Shown: piece after piece, positions 23,761 to 33,624 of the stretch
Layout: every line of letters starts with the position of its first letter
Numbering within the stretch: the first letter of the stretch is position 1
Assembly (NCBI GenBank): GCA_014529385.2
Contig: CM043968.1
Coordinates: forward strand, 27,657,013-27,721,012
Length of the DNA: 64,000 nt
Direction of reading: 5' to 3'
From: Adiantum capillus-veneris
Lineage: Eukaryota; Streptophyta; Polypodiopsida; Polypodiales; Pteridaceae
Position numbers and translations under genes: made by a program
The notes under the pieces: generated by a model
Database searches by the model: none
Seen by the model: the letters and a program-made list of their open reading frames with translations, nothing else
Told to the model about the DNA's origin: nothing

Positions 23761-26378
23761 GAATGGTGCAGAAATCATTTCAACCACTTCTTATTGTTGA
23801 TAAAACAAGTTTAATTATGGCTCATTACATACTAACATGCATTCTTATATGTTTTTACAGGGAGGTGGACAGTACCACGAGTGGCCTTACCCACTCAAAC
23901 AAAATTTTGCTTCACCAAGGAAGATTTTCATACAGAATATGGGCTATGCTTGGTTGGCCATGATCCGAAGCTCCTATGTGATGATGATTTCTCAGATGAG
24001 GAGCGGCTTAGTGTCTGGCTTTACAAGCACCACCAAAAGGAGAAGATGCATTTAAAGGGGTTGAGGCCTGAAATGTATGAAGAATGTCTCCTGGTATACC
24101 ACAAAGTATATCAAGGAGCTCCCCCAAACAACGAGGTAGGCGTGCATTTTGCACATGGATTTACTTGGCAGAAGTGTAAGGCCGCTGAAGATTCTGAAGG
24201 TTTAGTTGCATAGGCTGTGTATGCTGAAGGTGTTATCAAAATGTTACGCCAACAAAAAACTTTAAATAGGAAATTGGAGAAATGGAGGTCCACAAACGGT
24301 CCATGTCTTGGAAGCGAGTGGAAATTCAATGCAAAAAATATGCCTAATTACACTGACAGTACTGGCACAGGCTTTGACTGGCAGACATACTCAGGTGGAC
24401 ATCAATTTTCAGGGCAGGCTAAGGAGGAATTTCTAAAGAAACGGGCCTTTGGCTCGATGGGAACATTTGGAATGTCAAATAATTCCTCGACTACATTTTC
24501 TGCGTCAAAGGCTGATGTAGCAGCTATTTCTAACATGAAGGCTAATGCTACTGAAAAGTTAAAAGAGAAGCAGCAATGTCTTGAAGTAATAAAAATTGTT
24601 TTAGATCTATCAAAGGCAAAGAGAGATGAGCAGGTTGGTTTGATGCGAGGCGCCGCCAAGATCGTAGAGAGAATGAACAAGGATATGGAGGAACTCAAGT
24701 TGCATAAGGTTGGGCTTGTACCAAACGAGGAAGCAATGGCAAAGCTTGAGACCTTGATTCAAATCAAAAAGGAGGCTCTCAAAGACATGGGACTTGATAT
24801 TGAAGTGCACAATCTCGATAACCTAGGTGAAGAGGCAGCACAGTTACAGGTATGTAAGCTTGATTGATTCACCTAGTAGTAGTTGATATTACTTAAAAGT
24901 GGTTAAACTCTAATTAGGAAAAAATGGTTAGAGACCATTTTATATGGTAAAAGACCACTTAAATGTGTTTATATAACACTCTTAAGTGGTACCACATAAA
25001 GTGATGAAGACTCTTGAAAGTAATGCACAAACACTTATACTATTTTATAAAGTACGCAGTGCTTATTTTTTACAGGGTCAGCATGACACTTTGTTATGGG
25101 AAGTAGAAGTGGCGACAAGGCATCTTCGATTTGTGGAAACGATTATTAATTTGTTCAAGTCAAGAATGCCTATCCTTCCTGTCAGGCCGCCTGCTCATTT
25201 GGGATCGGACAATAGCTGTGTGCAGTTAGGTGATTGTGTTGCTTGTGGGATGTCTATCATGCAGACTGTTGTTACCGGTGTAAACATCCATATCACCCAC
25301 TTTGTTTTGTAACTGCCTGTAAGTCTGCCGGCCAGTGTCTATTTCATGGATGTGAGGAACCTTTAAAAGATGCTTTGAAGTTGCTGGCACCTGGAGAGGC
25401 AAACATGGATGAGCATGTTGGTACAAGTAATCGATGTTTTTATACCTTATGATATGAAGCTAATTGTAGATTCATTTCTTGACCATTTTGTTTCTTTTCT
25501 CCATGTAATTGCAGAGAAAGATCCAATGGAAGGCATCTTTGGATCTCCTGTTGATGGAATTGGTAATATTCTGTGGAACATTCTTCTCTTTGAATGTTCA
25601 CATAACTTAATATTGAGTATTATTACATTGTCTTTTATGTAGCACACTCCCAAGCTAGGTCATCACGCAAGCCCAATATTGATAGCATGCATCCCAGAAA
25701 CAAGCAGGTGAAGACACTCTGGACCAACAAAAGGCAGAAAAAAGGGCTGAAAAAAGAGCAGATGTAGTGGGAGCTCAAGGTGACGCATCCAAGGAGTCAG
25801 CCGAGGTGCATCTGAAGCCAGAACCTGCAATGAACAAGGACGTAGAGGACGCTGAAAAATCATCTGAGAAGCCAATTGAAAAGGATACAATAGTGAACTT
25901 GTCTGATGAGGACTCAGAACTTCTTATTTCACAGGTTTGTGCAGAGATTTTGGGGCGTAGGAAAAAGAGGAGCAACACTGAAGAGCGCGCCACACCAAAG
26001 AAAAAAGCTAAGGTTGCATCCGAGCCTCCAGAGCCTACTCCAGGAGGTAAAAAATCCAAGGAGCCTTCATCTGCTCGGAAAAAGACTAACCTCCAAGCAC
26101 CCAACCTTAAACCTCCCAAACCAAAGTCCCGCAAGAAACTTCTGTAGCCCCTATTAACCTTTTGTGCTTTGTAGCCTCTTTGTAATTTTGTCTTTGTACC
26201 CTCATTTCGATGATAATGAAACAACGGCTTTATTTTTCGTTCACTAGTTGTTTATTGCTCATTGATTGTCTATTTATTGTACTCATATTGTTCATTGACT
26301 GTCTATTTATTGTACTCGTATTGTTCTTTCCGACATCATCATGAGCATCTTCAAGTAGAGCTTTTTTTTTCTCTCCAG

Positions 26379-27316
26379 TATCTCCTACCAAGTGGACTGT
26401 TGCCATAGAAGTTCAGGAAATTAATGAAATGGAAATCAATAGCCTGGAAGGTATACTTTTCAAGTGTATTTTGAAAAGGTTAATATGTCAGTCTAATTGA
26501 GGTTTTAAGGCATGCTACTTGTCTATGGCAGAACTTAGCTGGATTGGAGATGTTCAAGAACCAGATGAGAAGGTTGAAGACATAGCAGCTAAGCAGGATG
26601 CAGAGCAGGATGCAGATGTAACACCAGATAAAGTAGAGGAAGACCAGGAACCAGCAGTTTGCCCCGAAATTGAGGAGATTTCGCCAAACTACCCTGGATG
26701 GGGATATCTTGTTTCGAATTTCTACAAGATCAAAAAGGTCATCATCCTTGATCTCTATGGACTATTCGTGAAATGAGATGTAACCAAATGTGATCCAAAG
26801 ACTGGACAACTTAAACACCCTCCACGTCCAGCTTCCGACAGAGTTAAACTAAAAAGAGTGGACGAGAAGTTGTGGATCTACTACCGTAGAGATGTTGAGC
26901 AATTTGTTTGGGATTTAAGGCAAATAGCAGATGCAATGATTTGGAGCACTTGTATTGCTGCTAACATTGAGCATATCCTCAATACATGTTGGCCAGACAT
27001 ATGGGAACATAGGACTTATTACTTTAGGGATCTCTTCTCAAACTGGCAATGTGAAAAGTGGTCATGTTTTGAAGAGATTGCTCGAGCTCCAAGAGACCTT
27101 GCAGGTGAACCTGTGTCTTTCAAGCCCCTTTACCATGTTTGGAACAAGTTTCCAGAATACGACTCCTCTCGAAAATTGTTGGTAGATGACTCCAGATATA
27201 AAAATATGCGCAATGTCTGGGACAAATGTATATGTCCACCCACCTTTGATCCTCTTGATGAAGAACAAGACCCTGATTACCTCACGCGCACATTGTTGCC
27301 ATGGTTGTGCAGATAG
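26379..27316 (+). pseudogene. FCP1/NIF-type HAD phosphatase-like gene of element 2, one in-frame stop
   Basis: Exons 26379-26450 and 26532-27316 join in frame. An acidic N-terminal part (many Glu/Asp, about residues 25-80) is followed by the HAD domain: VIILDLYGLF with the nucleophile Asp, RRDVEQFVWDL, MIWSTCIAANIE, and KLLVDDSRYKN supplying the distal Asp pair. The second residue of the DxD motif is Tyr, so catalysis is doubtful even without the stop. An in-frame TGA at 26774-26776 lies just after the first motif; otherwise the frame is open for 261 codons. The layout (acidic leader, then FCP1 domain) matches the element 1 gene, but no Ulp1 part is seen. An upstream start exon was not located. 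Confidence 0.75.
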
Positions 27317-27574
27317 GCACTAACCCCCAATACCCTTGAGTATACAAAGGCAAACCCCATCAGCAATCCCAAAGATGAACTTTCGAGTCTAGTCTTTGAG
27401 CACTTTGTTATAAATGAAGATGAATGAGATTGTACATCCGGAAGTGCTAGAAACATTATATATTGTACATTCTTGGTGGATATGTAGACGTTTCTAGATA
27501 ATTGTTGTAATATACAGAAGTTCTGGCACTTTACTGTCTCTGCACTATACATGTCTCTACACTTCTGAATGTCT

Positions 27575-27905
27575 CAAAACCACTTTTTAGTGGTGCTAAA
27601 CCCCTAAAACGTGGTTAAATTTTTATTATGTTATTGCAAAAGTTTTTCTGGAACTGCAACACCATTTAATGGTGATTTTTGGGGGGAGTGGTGAAGCATT
27701 CTTAACCACTTTTTAGTGGGGCTAAACCACTTTAGTACCACTAAAAAGAGGTAAATTTTTATTGAGTTTTTCTGAAACTGCAACACTTTTTAGTGGGGCT
27801 AAACCACTTTTTAGTGGTGCTAAACCACTTTAGTACCACTAAAAAGTGGTAAATTTTTATTGAGTTTTTCTGAAACTGCAACACTTTTTAGTGGTGATGT
27901 TTGGG
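27575..27905. repeat. CCACTT..AGTGG repeat array between convergent genes
   Basis: The same palindromic family as 22560-23760, here with a tandem unit of about 100 bp containing GAGTTTTTCTGAAACTGCAA (near 27760 and 27861). It lies between the 3' ends of the FCP1-like and transposase genes. Confidence 0.85.
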
Positions 27906-28021
27906 GGGGGCGGGGGGAGTGGTCAAGCATTCTCAAAAACCAACATGTCAATTCCATCGTACGTTTACACCAATTCCATCTTGTTCAATCTTTCACTAGA
28001 TGATATAAAATCAGATTTGAT

Positions 28022-31000
28022 TTACAATTCAAAGGGCATGCTATTGTATATTGCCTCATGGTTTTCATTGGAAAGTTCGAACACTTCTCCTATGCTATCG
28101 AGCACTACAGGCTCCATAGGGAACTTTATTGCCCTTATCAAGTGGGAATATATGAAAACTACTGGCTTGTTATCCCACAGCTCATACAAGTTTTCTTGTA
28201 GGGATTTATACCAATGGCCCGTGACCATATTAGTATGCTTCTCTATCTTGTTGCCCCATGCATCAATTTGCTCGTTAGTTGTTAGGCCCTTAGCTACTAC
28301 ACACTTCAAAATGTAGAAGTCAACAGCCTCCTCATTATTCTCTTCAAAAGTGACAGCAAAATTGTCTCCATGTGTGAGATCATCGCTTAAGTAGTCATAA
28401 TGACCTGCATAAGTGGCACCATGGAACTCCTCATCGTCTGAGTCTTTGTATGACTGGGAATCATTAGCAAGTGGCTCCAAACTGTGATATTGCCACGTCT
28501 CCACATGTGATATGTTCATACACTTTCTCCAATGGCCAAGCCTGCAAGGAAAACAAAAGCATGACAACCGTTTTGATCGCAATGCACAAGTGTTGTTCTC
28601 AGAATTCCCATTCACACAGTGCATTGCTCTTGAGCCCTTCAATGGTTTGCAGTCCCATTGATGGGATCGCTGAACATTGCCTAGATTGACCTCCCAGAAC
28701 ACCCTACTGACCTCCCTCTTTTGCTTGTCATACATAGTAGTTGCTCTAGTACTGAGATGCATTCTCAAAAAAGAGACAACTTCAACTGCACAAGTCAATC
28801 GCACGCTATTTTGCTTCAATTGCTCATGAGTTAGAGCCCTTTTAATGACAGCCCCAGCCCCATCATGTTCCCCCTTTCCATGTCCTGAGCAAAAAAAATT
28901 CCAATTCATTTCCATGCCAGTAAGGCTCCAATATCTAGCAACAAAGTAAAACGGTCGCTTTGCTTTAAATTGTGAAGCTGCGCCATCTGACCAAACCCAA
29001 TGTTTTTTAAATCTTAGCCCTTGATCTCTCAACCATTGAGAATGTAAGAGAAAATCATGCTGCACAAATAAGGTGTCATGTTGTTTATCATCTGAGACAA
29101 AAAAGTGCATGGTCTTCTTTATTGCACCTGATGCGATGCGGAAATAAGTAATCAGGACAAAGATAGTGACCTGCTTAGTGTACCAATGCATTGACTGGAT
29201 CTCATTTTGCTCCTTGAAGGAGTAGTTCTCTGCAAAGTCAACGACGGAGACAACCACATCATCTGGAAACAAAGAAATTCAGTCCTTGAACTGTTGTGCT
29301 TGCCACCTAAATATAAAATTGTGAGTGACATACTTCTTCAAGTGGTCTTGGTACACTCGCAAAAGTTCTCTAGGCACCATTTTCTTGTGGACAATGTCTT
29401 TCACAGTGCTCTTTCTAGCTTCATTGTTTAATCCAGTGGCACCCACTATATTTTCAAAAAACTTCACAGATACTTGCTTACTCTACTCAAATTCTTCTCT
29501 TGGATAGATCTAAATATTACCTACACCGCATGCATTGCATGTTCCCATTAAGCATTGGTAGCTATGGAAACTATGTTCTGCAAGTATAGGGCAGAGTATA
29601 TACTCCAACAGTGAAGTGGTGCTCATACTTTCATTTTTGTATGCAAGACATCCATGGTTGACAACTTCATCATGATGAAGGCATATAGGGCAACTGCACA
29701 TGCAGCAAGAACCATGAAGATCAAAACTTCGAGTCCGCATGTGATTTACTGCCTCTTTAAGGAAAATCATTTGTACATGCACAATACAACAGCAGGTGTA
29801 GCGACCCCTCAATTTTCGGACAAAGAACGGTTTCATAGACTCGAAGCAACGTTGCAAAATCTGAATATCTGCATACTTTGTCTTGAATCTTAAATAAAGC
29901 TCCACCTGCAATATACATGTATACAAATGTTAAAAATAAACTTAGCATTCAAAACTGGTTAAATTGTTTCAAAACATTAAAAAGTGATTCTATATCACTA
30001 AAAACTGGTGTGCACCACTAAAAACTAGTAATGATACATTCAGTAGTATTGTTTTACCTGTGAAAATAATGCACCACAAATACAAATTAGTGTAGAAACT
30101 AGTAACCATACAAAAAGGTAGAATATTAAGAGGTTGTGTGAGGACAACTTAATAGTGGTGAGAAACCACATTCAGCGTAACTAAAAGGTGGTTTGGCAGG
30201 ACTTAAAAGTGAATTCAAACCACTTGACGGTGATGAACCGCCAATAAAAAATGGTTTGCACTGCTTGTATATGGTGGGCAACGATTAAAAAGTGGTGAGT
30301 AAGGACATGAAAGTTATGGGGAAGTTCAGAACTAGCACTTAAAAAGTAGCTGGGAGGGACAAAATACTAGGCGACAGACCAGCATTAGCACTAGATAGTA
30401 GTCCAACACAACTTGAAAGTGGAGGAGCTCTTGTGGAAAGTGTTTGATGACCACTTTAGAGTGGTGAGCGACTAGTTCAAAGTGGCCAGTCACCAATTAA
30501 AATCTAGCACTTAAAAAGTAGCTGGGAGGGACAAAATACTAGGCGACATACCAGCATCAGAACTAGATAGTGGTCCAACACAACTTGGAAGTGGAGGAGC
30601 TCTTGTGAAAAGTGCTTCATGACCACTTGAGAGTGGTGAGCAACTACTTCAAAGTGGGCAGTAACCACTTGAACGCGGATTCTGGTCACTTGAATGCGGT
30701 TTCTGGCCACTTGAAAGCGGGAACTTGCCGCTTGATTGCAGTGACAAGGTTTTAGATACCACTTGAAAGTGGTGTTTTGCCACTTGAGAGTGGTGCCTCA
30801 TCACTTGCATGGAGTGATGACTAACGTAGTGACTTAGCACATGAAAGTGGTGTCTCACCACTTGATGACCACTTGAAATTAGTAAGCAACTACTTCAAAG
30901 TGGGCAGTCACCACTTGAACGCTGATTCTGGTCACTTGAATGCGGTGTCTGGCCACTTAAAAGTGGGAGCTTGCCGCTTGATTGCAGTGACCAGGTTTAA

Positions 31001-33011
31001 GCTATCACTTGAAAGTGGTATCTCACCACTTGATGACCACTTGAGAATGGTGAGAAACTAGTTCAAAGTGGGCAGTCACCACTTGAACGCGGATTCAAGT
31101 CATTGGAATGCGGTGTTCGGCCATTTGAAAGTGGTGTCTCACCACTTGGGAGTGGTGTCTCACCACTTGCATGGAGTGATGACTAACGTAGTACTTTGCA
31201 CATGAAAGTGGTGTTCCACCACTTGAGAGTGGTGAGAAACTAGTTCAAAGTGGGCAGTCACCACTATAACGCGTTTTCTTGTCACTTGAATGCGGTGTCT
31301 AACCACTTGAAAGCGGGAACTTTCCGCTTGATTGCAGTGATAAGGTTTTAGTTACTACTTGAAAGTGGTGTCACACCACTTAATGGGAGTGGTGCCTCAC
31401 CACTTGCATGGAGTGATGGACTGACGTAGTGACTTAGCACATGAAAGTGGCTTCTCACCACTTGAATGCGGTCAGACACCACGTGAAAGTGGTTTTTATA
31501 CTTGTAAGTGTTGTGTCCACCGCTTCATTGTGGTGTGACAGCACTTGTAAGTGTTTACTAACAAAATGTGTTCAAACTATACTAATATGCTTTTGGTTAC
31601 CATCATAAGGTGGTGGGTACCATTCGTGTAGCAGCAATAAAAAGTCTATGGCACTACTATAACTGTTGCACCATGACTAAAAGCTGCTACATCACTTGGA
31701 AAAAGTGAGTTGCACCACTAAAAACGCTTGCACCTGTAATACCCCTACGAGTTTGTAAAACACTTCTATTAGCATTGGATAAACAAGATTTTTTAGTGGG
31801 TGAACACCACTTTGTAGGGTTTACGGTGAAGCGTTGGTGCATTTCTAGTAAAAACTGTTTCTTAAACATTAAAACCTGTTGCAAAACATTAAAAACTGGT
31901 TCAAAGACACTAAAAAGTGGTGTGGAAACACAAGTAGAAGTGCTTCAAAAACATTTAGAACTATTGATCAAATTTTAGAAGTGGTTCAGATTCAATTAGC
32001 GACCAGTATAGTAATGTTTCACCACTTTTTAATGTTGCAGCACCACTAGAAAGTGGTGCAAAACACCAAAACAAGCTGTAGCACTAATAAAAAGAAGTAT
32101 AGAAACATAATGTTATGGCAGTAATGAGTTGTAGCACCAATAAAAAGTGGTATAGAAACATAATGCTGTAGCAGGAATATGAGTTGTAGCACCAATAAAA
32201 AGTGCCAAAAAAATATATCAATTACCTGAGGCTCCTCAAGAAGGTGGATTGGATGCTTTACATATGAACATCTAGCTAGTCTCTTACTGCAAACATCTTT
32301 CTTGTTGGGGGACACCCTCGTCTCATCCGTCCAAAATTGAAAGACTATGTCTTTAACAGTTTGAGTGATGTGAGTTCTCTGTGCATCATCTCTATGACAT
32401 GCAGATGCAGGGAACAAACCATCGGATTCACTTGACACTATTAAGTGATGTTTGACTGAATATAAGTTTCTTTTGTGGATCCCCATAAGCTTGGCAGCTT
32501 GCGGTATGCTCATGTCAGTGTTTTGCTCCTTGCTTCCACCATTCACCAACATCATCATTGTTGATTTCTTCACAAAAAACTCGTCTGAAGATCTTGGGAC
32601 CTTCACATGATTCAAAGTGTTGCGGATGTTTCTCAGCATAATTGCTTCCAACTCTTTGGATTTACTCTGCATAGTAAGGAAGCAAGGATGTTGAAGAAGT
32701 TTATCAAAGATTTCCTTCCTGCCACTTGCATCCATTCCCACGGTTAAGGTATCAAAGTGTTGTACCATAGATTGACATATCCTTCGTTTCTTTTTTTCAT
32801 CCATCTCCCCTGTATTGCTTTCAGTCACAAAGTTGACCATTGCCTGACGTTGCTTTCGTTTTTTAGCAGCCCAATATTCCCTCATTAATTTTTTGCGCTG
32901 AAGTTGAGCTTCTCTACTCAATAACGATGAGCTGATAGACAGTTCTTCACTATGCTCCATTGTTGCAGTACTTTCAAAGGATTGCTCTACAAGAAATACA
33001 ATACAAATCAT
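28022..33011 (-). pseudogene. DDE-type transposase of element 2, two-exon gene with three in-frame stops
   Basis: Exon 1 (33011-32226; likely start ATG of MEHSEEL near 32960) encodes a basic, helical region ending HLLEEPQ, followed by a GT donor. A 2320-bp intron of palindromic repeats ends in GCAG. Exon 2 (29905-28022) keeps one frame for 1884 bp with TAG at 29512-29510, TAG at 29485-29483 and TGA at 29281-29279. It carries a Cys-rich block (CCCIVHVQM, CCMCSCPICLHH, CLMGTCNACG) and the catalytic region: VVDFAENY, IQSMHWYTKQVTIF, WVWSDGAASQFK and GHGKGEHDGAGAVIKRAL, where D, D and E/D are the likely metal ligands. I know similar unnamed transposase-like proteins from animals. The superfamily is not assigned. 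The frame is so well kept that loss of function looks recent. Confidence 0.8.
29935..32215. repeat. Largest CCACTT..AGTGG palindrome array, transposase intron
   Basis: The array fills the transposase intron. Between about 30327 and 31500 it forms higher-order units. A block starting CTAGCACTTAAAAAGTAGCTGG recurs at about 30330 and 30500 (about 170 bp apart), and a block starting TTCAAAGTGGGCAGT recurs near 30648, 30893, 31059 and 31244. Here the palindrome arm reads CCACTTGAAAGTGG rather than CCACTTTTTAGTGG, so two subfamilies coexist. Confidence 0.9.
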
Positions 33012-33212
33012 AACTACACGCTATACTTTTAATTAATACATGGCACTTCTCGCACTAATTAGCAAGATACTAACAAAGCATAATAAGTGTTTACATACCT
33101 CAAGAATCATCAAGTAGAAGAGGAACCTATAGAGATAGAGTTCATGAGAGAGAGAGAAAGAGTGCTAAGAGAGAGAGATGAGCGCGAGCCCAGACACAAG
33201 AGGAGCCATGCT

Positions 33213-33283
<71 letters not shown>

Positions 33284-33297
33284 GGGGGGGGGGGGGG
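33213..33297. repeat. (AG)n followed by 25 G
   Basis: AG array 33213-33272 then an uninterrupted G run 33273-33297. Read on the minus strand it is a C run then CT-rich leader just upstream of the transposase gene. Another GA tract lies at 33330-33352. Confidence 0.95.
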
Positions 33298-33601
33298 CTG
33301 AGCGATACAGAAAGCTCAGCAAGAGTTCTGTGAGAGAGAGAGAGAGAGAGACAGAGAGGAGCTAGATAGAGCTCCAAGAGAGATCTCAGAGACAAAGAAA
33401 TCTCAGACAGGTTGAAGCGGGAAAGAAGCGGCCCAGCGTTCAGCAGTAAATTACATTTAGTCTCATTAATTGTGGTACGTTACGTTAGGAGACTTAATTG
33501 ACGTACCTTAGGAGAGTGATATTCTTTTTGAGATTTGAAGCACTTTTAAAACACCCACTTTTAAGCGCAAAAAAGCAATGTCCTTGACATTACTTTCCAG
33601 G

Positions 33602-33624
33602 CCACCTAAATATGCTTTCACCCA
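33602..33624 (-). repeat. Candidate right terminal inverted repeat of element 2
   Basis: Reverse complement partner of 21335-21357; on the minus strand it starts with TGGGTGAAAGCAT, 13 of 13 identical to the left end. Confidence 0.6.

Larger units (their letters stand above)
22277..26147 (+). pseudogene. Lysine-rich coiled-coil gene of element 2, broken
   Basis: A probable 5' leader exon ends at 21769. Coding exons include 22277-22369 (ATG at 22277), a block ending 22504, 23861-24849, 25081-about 25420, a short exon near 25515-25570, and a last exon ending at the stop at 26145-26147. Features are basic KGTPRK/KGTPKK repeats, a coiled coil (about 24530-24850), a Cys/His cluster near 25225-25360 (DCVACG, then CCYRCKHPYHPLC, PHD- or zinc-ribbon-like) and a tail with SDEDSELL and nuclear-localisation-like RRKKRS and PKKKAK. 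Breaks are frameshifts near 23915 and 25245 and an in-frame TAG at 24211-24213. An AATGAA signal at 26215 may serve polyadenylation. A nuclear DNA-binding accessory protein is plausible; no family was recognised. Confidence 0.55.
21335..33624. mobile_element. Element 2: about 12.3-kb DNA transposon with transposase, FCP1-like and lysine-rich genes
   Basis: Bounded by candidate inverted repeats 21335-21357 and 33602-33624 (20 of 23 matches on my reading). Both outer zones have CT-rich leaders pointing inward. Inside are a lysine-rich coiled-coil gene (+), an FCP1-like gene (+) and a convergent DDE-type transposase gene (-). Introns and the space between convergent 3' ends are filled with CCACTT..AGTGG palindromes. 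The transposase matches the remnant in element 1. I saw no clear target-site duplication; the true ends may lie somewhat outside these coordinates. Confidence 0.65.

Noticed and set aside
27062..27268. Minus-strand frame opposite the FCP1-like gene
   Set aside because: Shadow of the plus-strand HAD domain.
29486..29520. Short intron removing two stops in the transposase
   Set aside because: A GTAATA donor exists, but the intron would be under 60 bp and no acceptor restores the phase; the frame is the same on both sides, so in-frame stops are the simpler reading.
29935..32215. CRISPR-like array
   Set aside because: Short repeats recur, but spacing is irregular, the repeats are palindromes within a spliced plant transposon gene, and no cas genes exist.
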